In this document: positions 36,767-44,776 of the stretch, piece by piece
How positions within the stretch are numbered: position 1 is the stretch's first letter
How the letters are laid out: every line of letters starts with the position of its first letter
NCBI RefSeq assembly: GCF_004364805.1
Contig: NZ_SOAP01000001.1
Location: 620,001 to 684,000, forward strand
Direction: 5' to 3'
Length of the DNA: 64,000 nt
From: Pelagimonas phthalicica
Lineage (GTDB): Bacteria > Pseudomonadota > Alphaproteobacteria > Rhodobacterales > Rhodobacteraceae
Translations under genes and position numbers: made by a program
Notes under the pieces: model-generated
Databases searched by the model: none
What the model was told of the DNA's origin: nothing
The model's input: only the letters and a program-made list of their open reading frames with translations

Positions 36767-37420
36767 TTACAGGGCGAATTCTGTTGCCTTTTCAAATCCC
36801 TTGAGCACCGGAGCCGTTCCGTTGAACGCGTGACGCCAAGCGATTTCGCCTTCTAACTTATGTCCGACCCGCACGGTTCCAAGGGCATTCTCAATAAAGA
36901 TGCAGGCAATTCTGCCACCTTCCTTGAGTTGATCGGCAATCGCCGCTGGAACAACCTCTACACCGCCCTGGATGATGATGACATCATAAGGGCCATGCTC
37001 GGCTGCGCCATCGGCCAGCGAACCGGTGTGAAAAACAACATTGTCTGAGTGATTTTCGCTCAAAAGGCTCTGAGCTTCGGCAACCTGCGCCTCATCGTCT
37101 TCGACAGCAATGACCGCTTCGGCAATGCGGGCGATGACGGCTGAGGAATAGCCAAGACCCGCCCCGATATCGAGCACCAGGTCGTCATTGGTCAGGTCCA
37201 AAACCTCCAACATTTTGGCAAACAGGCGCGCATCCAAAAGATGACGTCCAGACCAAAGCTCAACATGGTCACCGGAATAGGCGGCTTCGACCTTTTCCAC
37301 GGGAACAAATTTCTCACGCGGAACGGTGAGCATGGATTCAATGATCGGAAACTCGGTCACGTCCGAAGGACGAACCTGTGTGTCAACCATCATGCGGCGG
37401 CGGGTGGCAAAGTCTGTCAT
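36767..37420 (-). CDS. pcm: Protein-L-isoaspartate O-methyltransferase
   Basis: This 217-residue SAM-dependent methyltransferase has motif I VLDIGAGLGYSSAV and the family segment VPREKFVP near the N-terminus. It methylates isoaspartyl residues of damaged proteins. In alphaproteobacteria this short PCMT-like protein is commonly next to tolC, as here. It is the last clearly chromosomal gene before the tRNA fragment and prophage. Confidence 0.83.
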   Translation of the reverse strand: MTDFATRRRMMVDTQVRPSDVTEFPIIESMLTVPREKFVPVEKVEAAYSGDHVELWSGRHLLDARLFAKMLEVLDLTNDDLVLDIGAGLGYSSAVIARIAEAVIAVEDDEAQVAEAQSLLSENHSDNVVFHTGSLADGAAEHGPYDVIIIQGGVEVVPAAIADQLKEGGRIACIFIENALGTVRVGHKLEGEIAWRHAFNGTAPVLKGFEKATEFAL

Positions 37421-37564
37421 GCACTAAACTCTTTCGTTCAGATACTTGCGGATGGTTGTGCCACATTTGCATCCTCGCGGCAATGACCGAGCGCGTTCAA
37501 TCTTAGCTTATGCGGCAGCGTGACCTTATTTTTCATCATCAGTCGTTTTTGCCAAGATATCCGC

Positions 37565-37593
37565 TTGACCTCACCGCCGCATCCGCCTAATCA
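37565..37593 (+). promoter_or_regulatory. Promoter of the truncated tRNA-Cys gene
   Basis: TTGACC (37565-37570) and TAATCA (37588-37593) are separated by exactly 17 nt and lie 20 nt ahead of the tRNA 5' end. The promoter looks intact even though the tRNA body is not. Confidence 0.55.
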
Positions 37594-37613
37594 GGCCTCC
37601 ACTCTGGCGAGTT

Positions 37614-37648
37614 GGCGGAGTGGTGACGCAGCGGATTGCAAATTCGCG
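37614..37648 (+). pseudogene. tRNA-Cys 5' half (truncated)
   Basis: GGCGGAGTGGTGACGCAGC matches the acceptor strand and D-arm of alphaproteobacterial tRNA-Cys. The anticodon arm follows: GCGGA, loop TTGCAAA with anticodon GCA, then TTCGC, still pairable through one G-U. After 37648 there is no variable loop, T-arm or 3' acceptor strand, and no TTCGANTC appears downstream. Phage-type DNA begins here, so this looks like a prophage integration scar. The missing half or an intact copy should lie elsewhere. Confidence 0.7.
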
Positions 37649-38126
37649 AATTTCCCCAACATTTTCAAGCGCTCGGTGTGTGACAGCCCCATGGAACGTA
37701 CCGAATACAAATCGTGAAAGTGCGGTGGCCCCCTTTTGCCCAAAACTCAAACTTTGCGATACAAACCACACGCGTATAAACTGGTCGTTAACCATCTCGT
37801 CTGATCATCATAGCATGTTTGTTTACATTGCGATTGACCGACCAGATTCGTCCCTGCCAGATCGCAGGCAAGGATATATAAGAGCTGAAACCGAAGAAGC
37901 TGCCCAAAAGAAGGCTGGAAAAAACGTTCTTTTGGTTCTCACGCCTAATAAGGTTTGGCCAGGGCCTCCGAAATCCGACATTTGCTGGTTGTGATAGCGC
38001 TGATCACCATTCGGATCGCCTTGCATCAGCATAGCTGCGCATGATCCTTAGCCGTCTGATTTGAAACTCCATGTGCGCATGCACAGCTTCCACATAGTCC
38101 AACTCACAGTAGCAAATCAGGCTTAA
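37649..38126. other. Border interval between tRNA fragment and first cargo gene
   Basis: This stretch is more AT-rich than the chromosome to its left. Apart from a weak 59-codon frame at 37815 I see no gene, no integrase and no second tRNA piece. It probably contains the phage half of the attachment site. No direct repeat of the tRNA fragment is present within the window. Confidence 0.4.
37815..37994 (+). CDS. Possible small protein, unknown
   Basis: This 59-codon frame starts MFVYIAIDRPD and contains RRQGYIRAETEEAAQKKAGKN, which looks protein-like rather than random. There is no good ribosome site, and it sits alone between the tRNA fragment and the convergent ATPase gene. It could be a short phage gene or a remnant. 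Confidence 0.25.
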   Translation: MFVYIAIDRPDSSLPDRRQGYIRAETEEAAQKKAGKNVLLVLTPNKVWPGPPKSDICWL

Positions 38127-40805
38127 TCAACTAATAACAAGGCACCAATCAGGCTTTGAAAGCGACGGAATTCGAGTGTCAAATAGAGCCTCTTGAGCCA
38201 CAGTCAATTCAGGATCTCGCCCCATTTTATTTTTCATCATGTCTATCAACGGAAACAAAACACTAGACTGCGAACGCATCTCGGGTATCGCGATGCTACC
38301 CCCATTGCTCTTATGAAGTTTTCTGGAAACTTCCCTAGGCACGACGTAATCAACTTTGGGCCCAAAAACTACTAGCTCTTCTACCGTTTCAACTTCAAAA
38401 TACTCAGGAGACAACTGATTATAACCTAATATCCCAAATTGAGACGTGATGCTAAATGAAGCGGGCACAATAACTCTATCGCTTCTTTTTACAAGCTCCT
38501 CCAAAAACCTTGCCGACCTTTCCACTCCTCGATGAAGAACAAGCGGAATTTCAAGCTTTTTTCCTAACGTACTATAAACGGCTGAACCCAAGAGCAATTG
38601 TTCATGCCTGGTCATTAGACCGAGATCGACCATATTAAGTTGCCCCTCTAGCCAGCGATCTATTGCCTTCTCTGGCGCATTGGGGTGAGCATATTCTCTA
38701 GACGCCCTCACAGTTGAGCATTCTACTACACCAATAAATGGGATTGGGGCGCCTGTGGAAGTCGTCATCGGGATTCCTAATTGACCGGTGACAATACCAC
38801 CAACAGCCGCACAACCAAAGGAACCTGAATTACCTGAGTTACCTCTCGTTAGTTCCTCAACGTCCAGAGCGGCTCTACCATGAACTGTACCGCTGGCATC
38901 GGTTATGGAACTAAGCATGCTTTGTGGTTTGTGTCGTTCAAATTGCTCCGTAAAGCCAGTAAAATAAAGTTCGTCTAGGAACTTAGTCGAAGCGCTCCCA
39001 TAGATGTCTGGGAGATGTCGAAACTGCTCGCCAGTTCTTAGGTCTTTGAATTGGACCTCTACATCCAAGAAAGACACCATTGATAACAACCTCTGTGTAA
39101 AACCTAAACTTTTAGTGTTCTCCGCCCTCCTTTCAGCCTCTAATTTGCGCAACAACCCCCTAGCGGTTCGCTTGTCTTTTTTTGGGGGAGCTTCTGCCTC
39201 GATAAGTTCAGCTTTCTTTAGTGACATTGTAACCCGTGTCGAGGTGTCATTTGGCAATCTGTCACTTGCATTTGTTCTCAACAAAGGGCGCGCTGCCAAT
39301 CCCGAAAACTCAAGGGCATTGGCTTCTCGCTTGCCAAGATCATATCGCCTCGAAGTAACTGAAACTTTGTCCGTGAAGTCAAAAATGGAAAAAAATCCAA
39401 TTCCAAATTTACCTATTCTCTGGAAACCTGATGACCTTAACCCAGGAAATTCTTCGCGAAGAGCACTCGAATCCCAAAAGGTCTTCCCAAAGTCCACCAG
39501 AGTTGTTGTTAAAACCCTCGAACTCATTCCCAATCCATCGTCATCTACATGAACCAAACAAAGAGTGTCATCGCTTGGGTGGGCTTCTATGGTAACGTTT
39601 ATTCTCCCAAATTCTTGGCCCCGTTGTTCATGGGCGCGCCTCGCGCGAATAGCGTCAGCAGCGTTTTGTATAAGCTCCCTAAACGGGACAAGTATGTTTC
39701 GACCGTAGAGATTTTCTCCACCCAGTTTTTTTGCAAGAGAAACCGGATCTGTGACTCGGATACTGGCATCAATAGGGTGCCAATCGGTTGTTTTTACCAG
39801 ATTGGCGAACGAACGTGACGATTTAGCACCGGCAACACGCTGAACAACGAAAGGAGGCTGCCCAATTTCAGTTAGCAACGCGTTTGAAGAGTTGATTTCT
39901 TTATCCAAAATCTGGGCAAGATCATACGCAACCCACCACGCTTCCGAATCCTTAGAAGAAAAAACAGAAGAGGAAGTAAATTGAATAGAATCGCCGCAAA
40001 CAGTCGGACGGTTCAGTTTACTTTGAGCTAGCCAGTGAGCCTTCGAAAAGCCGGTCGGGTTTACCGCCGCTTGGAGAAGGAGCGGAGCTCGGGTCCGGTC
40101 AACTTGGGCTGCATCCGCGCATCGCAAAATGCATGCTAACTTTTGCTCATTGATATCCCAACCGGCAGGTAGACTTGGACTACCACCAATTTGAGACGAC
40201 AACTCTTCAGCCACACGGTTGATCGACCAGTGATGGCTGTGGGCGATACGCCCAATACACTCTCCAAACGCTTCTCGAAGCTCACTGTTCTCTAGGAGGT
40301 AAACATTGTTGCCAGGCTTCAATACCCAGGCCTGCGTGCACAGGCTTCCCGCTCGTTCTGCATGGAGTTCACGCAAAACCGCGAAGAGTACCGAAGCTTC
40401 TTGCTCAGCGGTAATTTCGCTGCCTCCTGTCTTTTGCAATTCGTCGGCAACTAGGTCGTCCCAGAGATCAAGTTTCTTAAGCCCTGCGCGCCCCTCTGGA
40501 TAGGCAATGGATGTAAGCCCGGCGTCATGTGTTAAAATCGCCGCCCCCAATACAAAGGTCTCCGAAGGGTTCAGTTCCCACTCGCTTCCACACAAGAGAT
40601 CCGCTGATGTCCACAAAGCATCCACATGGGAAATGTCGTGAACCGTTAAGTTTTTACAATCGGCGGGGATGTGGGTTACCAGCTCTTTCACCTGATCGCG
40701 CATAGAAAGCAACGCTGTCCGAAGAAGTGATCTTGCCTCTTCATGTTGATCATCTTCTCTCGGCTCAAAAGCCTGTCGCCACAAATCTGTTGTCTGAAAA
40801 TCCAT
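38127..40805 (-). CDS. HD domain plus HSP90-like ATPase fusion (candidate defence protein)
   Basis: This 892-residue protein combines two domains. The N-terminal 240 residues look like an HD-fold domain with HD at 56-57 (VHDISH), HD at 93-94 (LTHDAG) and later RIAHSHHW and CADAAQVDR, similar to HD-CE domains of conflict systems. Residues from about 350 hold a GHKL/HSP90-type ATPase: ELIQNAADAI (E377, N381), VDDDGLGMS (421-428) and KFGIGFFSIF (466-475). The roughly 300 C-terminal residues are unassigned. HSP90-like ATPases fused to effector domains occur in prophage-borne defence genes, so an abortive-infection role is inferred. The gene is visibly more AT-rich than the tail genes and sits between tailspike and attachment site. 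GAGGG precedes the ATG. Confidence 0.72.
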   Translation of the reverse strand: MDFQTTDLWRQAFEPREDDQHEEARSLLRTALLSMRDQVKELVTHIPADCKNLTVHDISHVDALWTSADLLCGSEWELNPSETFVLGAAILTHDAGLTSIAYPEGRAGLKKLDLWDDLVADELQKTGGSEITAEQEASVLFAVLRELHAERAGSLCTQAWVLKPGNNVYLLENSELREAFGECIGRIAHSHHWSINRVAEELSSQIGGSPSLPAGWDINEQKLACILRCADAAQVDRTRAPLLLQAAVNPTGFSKAHWLAQSKLNRPTVCGDSIQFTSSSVFSSKDSEAWWVAYDLAQILDKEINSSNALLTEIGQPPFVVQRVAGAKSSRSFANLVKTTDWHPIDASIRVTDPVSLAKKLGGENLYGRNILVPFRELIQNAADAIRARRAHEQRGQEFGRINVTIEAHPSDDTLCLVHVDDDGLGMSSRVLTTTLVDFGKTFWDSSALREEFPGLRSSGFQRIGKFGIGFFSIFDFTDKVSVTSRRYDLGKREANALEFSGLAARPLLRTNASDRLPNDTSTRVTMSLKKAELIEAEAPPKKDKRTARGLLRKLEAERRAENTKSLGFTQRLLSMVSFLDVEVQFKDLRTGEQFRHLPDIYGSASTKFLDELYFTGFTEQFERHKPQSMLSSITDASGTVHGRAALDVEELTRGNSGNSGSFGCAAVGGIVTGQLGIPMTTSTGAPIPFIGVVECSTVRASREYAHPNAPEKAIDRWLEGQLNMVDLGLMTRHEQLLLGSAVYSTLGKKLEIPLVLHRGVERSARFLEELVKRSDRVIVPASFSITSQFGILGYNQLSPEYFEVETVEELVVFGPKVDYVVPREVSRKLHKSNGGSIAIPEMRSQSSVLFPLIDMMKNKMGRDPELTVAQEALFDTRIPSLSKPDWCLVIS

Positions 40806-40971
40806 GCTACCCTCGAAACCTCTGATTAATCCATATTGTTTTAGGCTTTTGGTTGCAATGATTACAGGAAGTTGTGCAGTGACTTAGATAGGCACCACAT
40901 TGCGCTTGTTCCTTCATTGGGTTCACCGAGAATATTGAGTCAGCTCTAAATGGAACGCGTTTACACCGTTT

Positions 40972-42441
40972 TCAATGGCTCCATCCCGGTGCAGAAAGGA
41001 CCAAACCGTCCACTCCGACAATCGTTGTGTCGCGGCTGATATAGTGTGGAACGCCCGCAGCCGTCAAAGCGGCCTCCAACTCCGGACCGGTTCGGTTGCC
41101 GAAGCCAAAGGTGCAGCCCGCCTCTACTGTGATCGATGCCGGGAAGTTGGTTCGACCCGCCTGGTCGGCCAAGTCCTTTAGGACCGTGCCGCCCTTCAAA
41201 ACGAGATGAGATTGCTCGACAGTGACGTCAGAGGGCCAACGCACCCAGAGGAACCGTTTGTCATTGTCGCTTTCATCGCGAACATTATCCAAAACCAGAG
41301 TGGGCGCGTTGAAAACTGAGCCGGTTGAGCGCACGCAAAGCTGGTTTTTGTAGCTTAGGCTGTTGGCCGCGCCACCGGCGATTACGGTATCTTTCAACGT
41401 CAGGTGGCTGTTTGCCCCGGCGAATGTGACCAAGTTGGTTGTGTTCGTGACCGGATTGGCTGTGGTGTCGATCCGCCCGCCGCCGAGAAACTCCCAAACG
41501 CCGGCACATTTGAACATGTTGTCGATCGCAGTGACGCGAAGCTCTGCATCGCTCAAAATCCCAGCGCTGTAGACGGGCAGCAGCCCAGCGCCTACCGCGT
41601 CTTCATCAAAACCGCTCCGGCAATTGTCGATGGTGACAAGGCCACTCACAAAGACCTTGCGATAGCATTGGTTGCCGCTGCCATGGGCGTAGACCGCCTT
41701 GGCAAAGTTCTTTGCGGTCAGGCCATCAATGGTCAAACCCATGTCGGAGTTGAATTGCGGCGAGTAGAAATTGACCGCTGCCCCTGACGCGCGGCCATGA
41801 GCTGCGTCAAACATTCCCGAGCGCGGTTCCCCAATGGCCGCATGCCGCGTTAGAAGGGCCGGGCCAACCCAGGCGTGCCCCCCGGCCCCAATGACTTCGC
41901 AATCCACAAAGGTGGCAGGGTCGCCGTAATCGGAAACGCCCAAGGAATCCTTACTGAAAGCACCGATCATCCGAGCCTTGCGAACAGTCTGGCCATTAAA
42001 GAAGCCATGAGACGCCTTGTCAGAACAAAAGAGAGCTTGTCCCGTTGGATCACCTCCGCCAGGTAGCTTTACAAAGAGGTCAAAGGGGCCGGTGGTTGAC
42101 GCATCAGATCTTATGTCCTGTTCGGTGGAGCCGGAAACATTGACCGCAAATCCCGCCTCTTCAGCGGCTAGGGTTGATAGGTTGGCCGCAATGTCTGCAC
42201 CACCCACAATCCAATCCAGGAACTCGCTTCCGTGCCAGACACCAAAATAGGTCGTGTTGCTTCCGGTTCCGCCGGGTGTGTGTGGGTCTGCAAGGTTGAT
42301 CTGGGTGGAAAACACCCCATTGCCCTCGTTGACCCATGTCGCCGAAGCGAGAGATTGACGTGCATCCAGCAGCGCCAGACCTAGGCGGCGCGGGAACGGG
42401 CTGAGCGAGCCCAGAGGCGACGGAAAAGGGCGACTAGGCAT
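40972..42441 (-). CDS. Phage tailspike-like beta-helix protein
   Basis: This 489-residue protein is rich in Gly, Asn, Thr and Val with repeated short strand patterns such as SHLTLKDTVIAGGA and SHLVLKGGTVLKDL, as in right-handed parallel beta-helix tailspikes and pectate-lyase folds. It would recognise or degrade a surface polysaccharide. The ATG at 42441 overlaps the preceding gene by 8 nt. It lies outside the main late operon, which ends at the terminator near 43900, so it is expressed separately. Confidence 0.6.
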   Translation of the reverse strand: MPSRPFPSPLGSLSPFPRRLGLALLDARQSLASATWVNEGNGVFSTQINLADPHTPGGTGSNTTYFGVWHGSEFLDWIVGGADIAANLSTLAAEEAGFAVNVSGSTEQDIRSDASTTGPFDLFVKLPGGGDPTGQALFCSDKASHGFFNGQTVRKARMIGAFSKDSLGVSDYGDPATFVDCEVIGAGGHAWVGPALLTRHAAIGEPRSGMFDAAHGRASGAAVNFYSPQFNSDMGLTIDGLTAKNFAKAVYAHGSGNQCYRKVFVSGLVTIDNCRSGFDEDAVGAGLLPVYSAGILSDAELRVTAIDNMFKCAGVWEFLGGGRIDTTANPVTNTTNLVTFAGANSHLTLKDTVIAGGAANSLSYKNQLCVRSTGSVFNAPTLVLDNVRDESDNDKRFLWVRWPSDVTVEQSHLVLKGGTVLKDLADQAGRTNFPASITVEAGCTFGFGNRTGPELEAALTAAGVPHYISRDTTIVGVDGLVLSAPGWSH

Positions 42442-42712
42442 GTCGGACCGACACCAGCCCGCCAAATGGCGCATACACCCACAGATGATCCGCATCGGGG
42501 GCGTCAAGGAATATCTCGGCCAAAGTGCCGCGCTCACCTTTGCCGGGCGGGCATTCCAGCGCACCGCTTGTGTCTGCCGGTTGGACATTGCCAACGGACG
42601 GTTGAAACTTCAGATCCAGGCCGCGTTTCGTCTGGAACACGATTCCGCCCGTCGCCGGTGCCTGTGTTAGCAGGTTCCACCCGCGGACCAATTCGATGTC
42701 ACCTTTTGCCAT
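42434..42712 (-). CDS. Small phage protein upstream of tailspike
   Basis: This 92-residue soluble protein starts MAKGDIELVRGWNLLTQAP and has no recognised domain. It overlaps the tailspike gene by 8 nt, so it is probably a structural or assembly partner of it, such as a tailspike adaptor. GGGGAACC precedes the start. Confidence 0.6.
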   Translation of the reverse strand: MAKGDIELVRGWNLLTQAPATGGIVFQTKRGLDLKFQPSVGNVQPADTSGALECPPGKGERGTLAEIFLDAPDADHLWVYAPFGGLVSVRHA

Positions 42713-42725
42713 GCTGGTTCCCCAC

Positions 42726-42989
42726 TTAGTTGCCCTGCCGCTGGAGCAGCGTTTTGATGTCGGTTTGGATTTCCCTTAGGGTTTGGCCAGTCGAGTTTTC
42801 ATGGCGGCTGATCCGGGAATGCAGGTCGGTCACATTGTCTTTACGTGCCTCGGCCTCGCGCTCGACATCTTTTTCAATCGCGCGATTGCGCTGCCTGTTG
42901 AGGGCTTGCCCAACTTCCAACCGGATACCGAACCCGACCAGAATCGCAACCACAGGCCAAAGGGCTTTAAACCATTCCATAATTGACAC
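42726..42989 (-). CDS. Small membrane protein, possible holin-like
   Basis: This protein of about 87 residues has one N-terminal hydrophobic segment (ALWPVVAILVGFGIRL) followed by a charged coiled-coil-like tail. GTG 42989 is favoured because AAGGGGA lies at proper spacing; ATG 42980 is the alternative. Small single-span proteins in this part of a phage can be holins or spanin-like, but no endolysin gene is adjacent, so the role is open. Confidence 0.55.
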   Translation of the reverse strand: MSIMEWFKALWPVVAILVGFGIRLEVGQALNRQRNRAIEKDVEREAEARKDNVTDLHSRISRHENSTGQTLREIQTDIKTLLQRQGN

Positions 42990-43044
42990 GCCGTTCCCCT
43001 TAGACTCCTCGTTTGAAGCGAACATGGGGAAAACGGGAGATGGT

Positions 43045-43061
43045 TTCCTCTGGCGGTTTCC
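43045..43061 (-). repeat. Dispersed prophage motif, copy A
   Basis: Plus-strand TTCCTCTGGCGGTTTCC lies 56-72 nt upstream of the small membrane protein start at 42989. It matches 17 bases of the motif found at five other sites in the same orientation. Confidence 0.65.
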
Positions 43062-43093
43062 TATTGTTTGGAATATTTTTCTCGTGCCGTCGG

Positions 43094-43828
43094 CTACTCA
43101 GGCGCGTTAAGAATTGCCTGATCACAAGTCTGCGTGAGGATAGATAAAGCTCGCTCGATGGAAGCCCTTCTGTCATTCCTTAAAGTTGGGAACAGCCCCT
43201 CTAACTTATCGCTAAACGCATAGTTTTCCTTGCCGAAGAAATTTAGCTGACTGTCGATCAAAAGCCACTGCAAATTCTGACTAAGAGTCTTGGCTTCTTC
43301 ACGCTCATCTTCGTCGAAAAATATTGTGATTCCAGAGACTGAATTTATAAGTTCTTCAATTGCTTGGCTGTCCCTCTCGACTTGCATCGAAAACACATAA
43401 CCAGATTTGGAAGCTGTTAACCAATCTACGAAGTCGAGGTCTTTGGACAATGGAGCGACAAAACCGTTTAAATCTAAGGTGTCGTCTGGAAACAATTCTT
43501 TCACGTTCATGCCTCCGGACCAAGTCAAGGTAGACTGAACTCTTCTAGTCGCCACAAGAAACTCTTCGCAAACTTGGATCCGGCGCAACTGAAGGTTGGC
43601 TTTGTATGGAGTATCGATCGTTTCGATCAATATCCTCGTTTGCCAGAGCGAGACCCCCGCAGCTATCGATGCTACAACCAAGGCCAACACTTCGACCCAA
43701 TTACCAAAGGTCATCTTTCGCGAGTTTTCGGAAGGCAGGTTTGGTGCAATCTCGACAGAGGGCGCTTCTGGTTCCGTCTTCGGTTTACGCACCTTTGTGA
43801 AGCGTCCATCGACCTTTCTGACAGCCAT
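43094..43828 (-). CDS. Membrane-anchored protein of unknown function (cargo)
   Basis: This 244-residue protein has a basic N-terminus, one membrane segment (VEVLALVVASIAAGVSLW, about residues 46-63) and a soluble acidic C-terminal domain of about 175 residues. I recognise no family. GAGGTGAGC precedes the ATG. It is separated from the late operon by an intrinsic terminator and from the next gene by motif copy A, so it is an independently transcribed insert. The AT-rich composition resembles the HD/HSP90 gene. A lysogenic-conversion or superinfection-exclusion role is inferred only from location and anchoring. Confidence 0.6.
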   Translation of the reverse strand: MAVRKVDGRFTKVRKPKTEPEAPSVEIAPNLPSENSRKMTFGNWVEVLALVVASIAAGVSLWQTRILIETIDTPYKANLQLRRIQVCEEFLVATRRVQSTLTWSGGMNVKELFPDDTLDLNGFVAPLSKDLDFVDWLTASKSGYVFSMQVERDSQAIEELINSVSGITIFFDEDEREEAKTLSQNLQWLLIDSQLNFFGKENYAFSDKLEGLFPTLRNDRRASIERALSILTQTCDQAILNAPE

Positions 43829-43898
43829 AATTGCTCACCTCGAAACACTGATCTCAAAAGACTGCGTTCAAAATGCTTTGGCGACAAGATGTGTCAAA

Positions 43899-43924
43899 GA
43901 AAAAGAGGGCCGAAGCCCTCTCTT
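43899..43924 (-). terminator. Intrinsic terminator of the late operon
   Basis: On the minus strand AGAGGGC, TTCG, GCCCTCT is followed by TTTTC. It begins about 11 nt after the ribbon-helix-helix gene stop and separates the tail operon from the leftmost genes. Confidence 0.8.
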
Positions 43925-43934
43925 AAGTTTCGTG

Positions 43935-44153
43935 TCACCTCAAGATGATGACTTCTGTCTCTTTGCCTTCCGGCGTTCGCAAGACGATCGTGTCGCCGTT
44001 ACTCTGCCGGTCGCTCAGTATCTCGAGCAGCTCCACTGATCGGCGGATCACTTCCGAGAGTGAGTCGCTGTCCAGGCGTTCCTTCAACGCTTCGATCTTT
44101 GACCGCGTGCGTTCCGACATCGCCAGGTTCATTGGCTTTTTTCGTTCTCCCAT
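43935..44153 (-). CDS. Ribbon-helix-helix DNA-binding protein
   Basis: This 72-residue protein has the RHH pattern: a strand segment KPMNLAMSERTRSKIEALKE, then helix SLSEVIRRSVELLEILSD. The C-terminal TIVLRTPEGKETEVIILR is a short beta extension. Such proteins bind operators as dimers. It is the last gene before the late-operon terminator and overlaps the upstream membrane-protein frame by 155 nt. It may regulate its own pair through the palindrome at 44426-44443. A GGAG site lies close to the ATG. Confidence 0.7.
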   Translation of the reverse strand: MGERKKPMNLAMSERTRSKIEALKERLDSDSLSEVIRRSVELLEILSDRQSNGDTIVLRTPEGKETEVIILR

Positions 44154-44415
44154 CGGAGCTCCGTTTCCAAGTCGATGAGACCGTTATCACCACAGCGCTC
44201 AACAGAGCGGTGATTTGTACGGACATGGGCGCGTTTGCCCCCAGCCATACAATGGCGATGATTGTAGCAAGGCCAGCAATCCAAGGGTTGGACGGAACGA
44301 CATGTTTCAAGAAATCCCACACACCTTTGACTGGTGTTTCTGGCATGTCAGTTACGTTCAAGTCCTCAAAATCGGACCCATCGATATAAAGTCTACCGTT
44401 CTCTTTGCGCGCCAT
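43999..44415 (-). CDS. Small membrane protein overlapping the RHH gene
   Basis: This 138-codon frame has a polar N-terminus (MARKENGRLYIDGSDFEDLN) and two hydrophobic stretches (WIAGLATIIAIVWLG and VQITALLSAVVITVS). The first 88 residues look genuine. The last 50 residues are the alternative frame of the RHH gene and are low-quality protein sequence, so either the overlap is real or the gene has lost its original stop by a frameshift. It follows gene D in the tail operon. A small phage membrane protein such as a holin is possible. Confidence 0.5.
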   Translation of the reverse strand: MARKENGRLYIDGSDFEDLNVTDMPETPVKGVWDFLKHVVPSNPWIAGLATIIAIVWLGANAPMSVQITALLSAVVITVSSTWKRSSDGRTKKANEPGDVGTHAVKDRSVEGTPGQRLTLGSDPPISGAARDTERPAE

Positions 44416-44776
44416 CTGGCCTGTTCTCCGTATAGCTACGGAGGTGAGGCCAGAATGAGCGCTCGAGATGCAGTGCAGATGATTGGTTCATCAGCCTACC
44501 TCCTCAAACAACTCAAACTGGAGCACGCCTCGCCTCACAAATTCTTGTGCGTGTGTGGAGCGCGCTAGTTTTCGTTGGGTTGAAATCAAAAACTTAGAGG
44601 TCTTAGCAATGGCCTCGCTGGACATGAAAGGAAACAAAATTGCAGACACACGACGGCGAAAAGACATCTCCCTCTCGAAAATCCCATGGCCCCGACCCGG
44701 GGCGCAGGATTCTCTATTCATGGGAGACCTAACCTATACCTGCGCACAACATGCGCACAAAGTCAACACTTGATGG
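44416..44776. other. Gene-poor interval after gene D, with an 18-bp palindrome
   Basis: CTCCGTA-TAGC-TACGGAG at 44426-44443 lies 11 nt upstream of the membrane-protein start and could be the RHH operator. Short frames on both strands exist, for example a 37-codon plus-strand frame at 44455 with GGAGG upstream, but none is convincing. The rest shows nothing I can assign. Confidence 0.4.

Noticed and set aside
35473-36804. 443-codon plus-strand frame opposite the TolC-family gene
   Set aside because: Antisense frame; the minus-strand gene has a signal peptide and TolC repeats.
37649-43828. Integrase or second attachment repeat near the left border
   Set aside because: I looked for a tyrosine or serine recombinase and for a repeat of the tRNA fragment and found neither; both are expected beyond the right edge.
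44455-44568. 37-codon plus-strand frame with GGAGG upstream
   Set aside because: Too short, no recognisable pattern, and located in the leader of minus-strand genes; left as part of the gene-poor interval.
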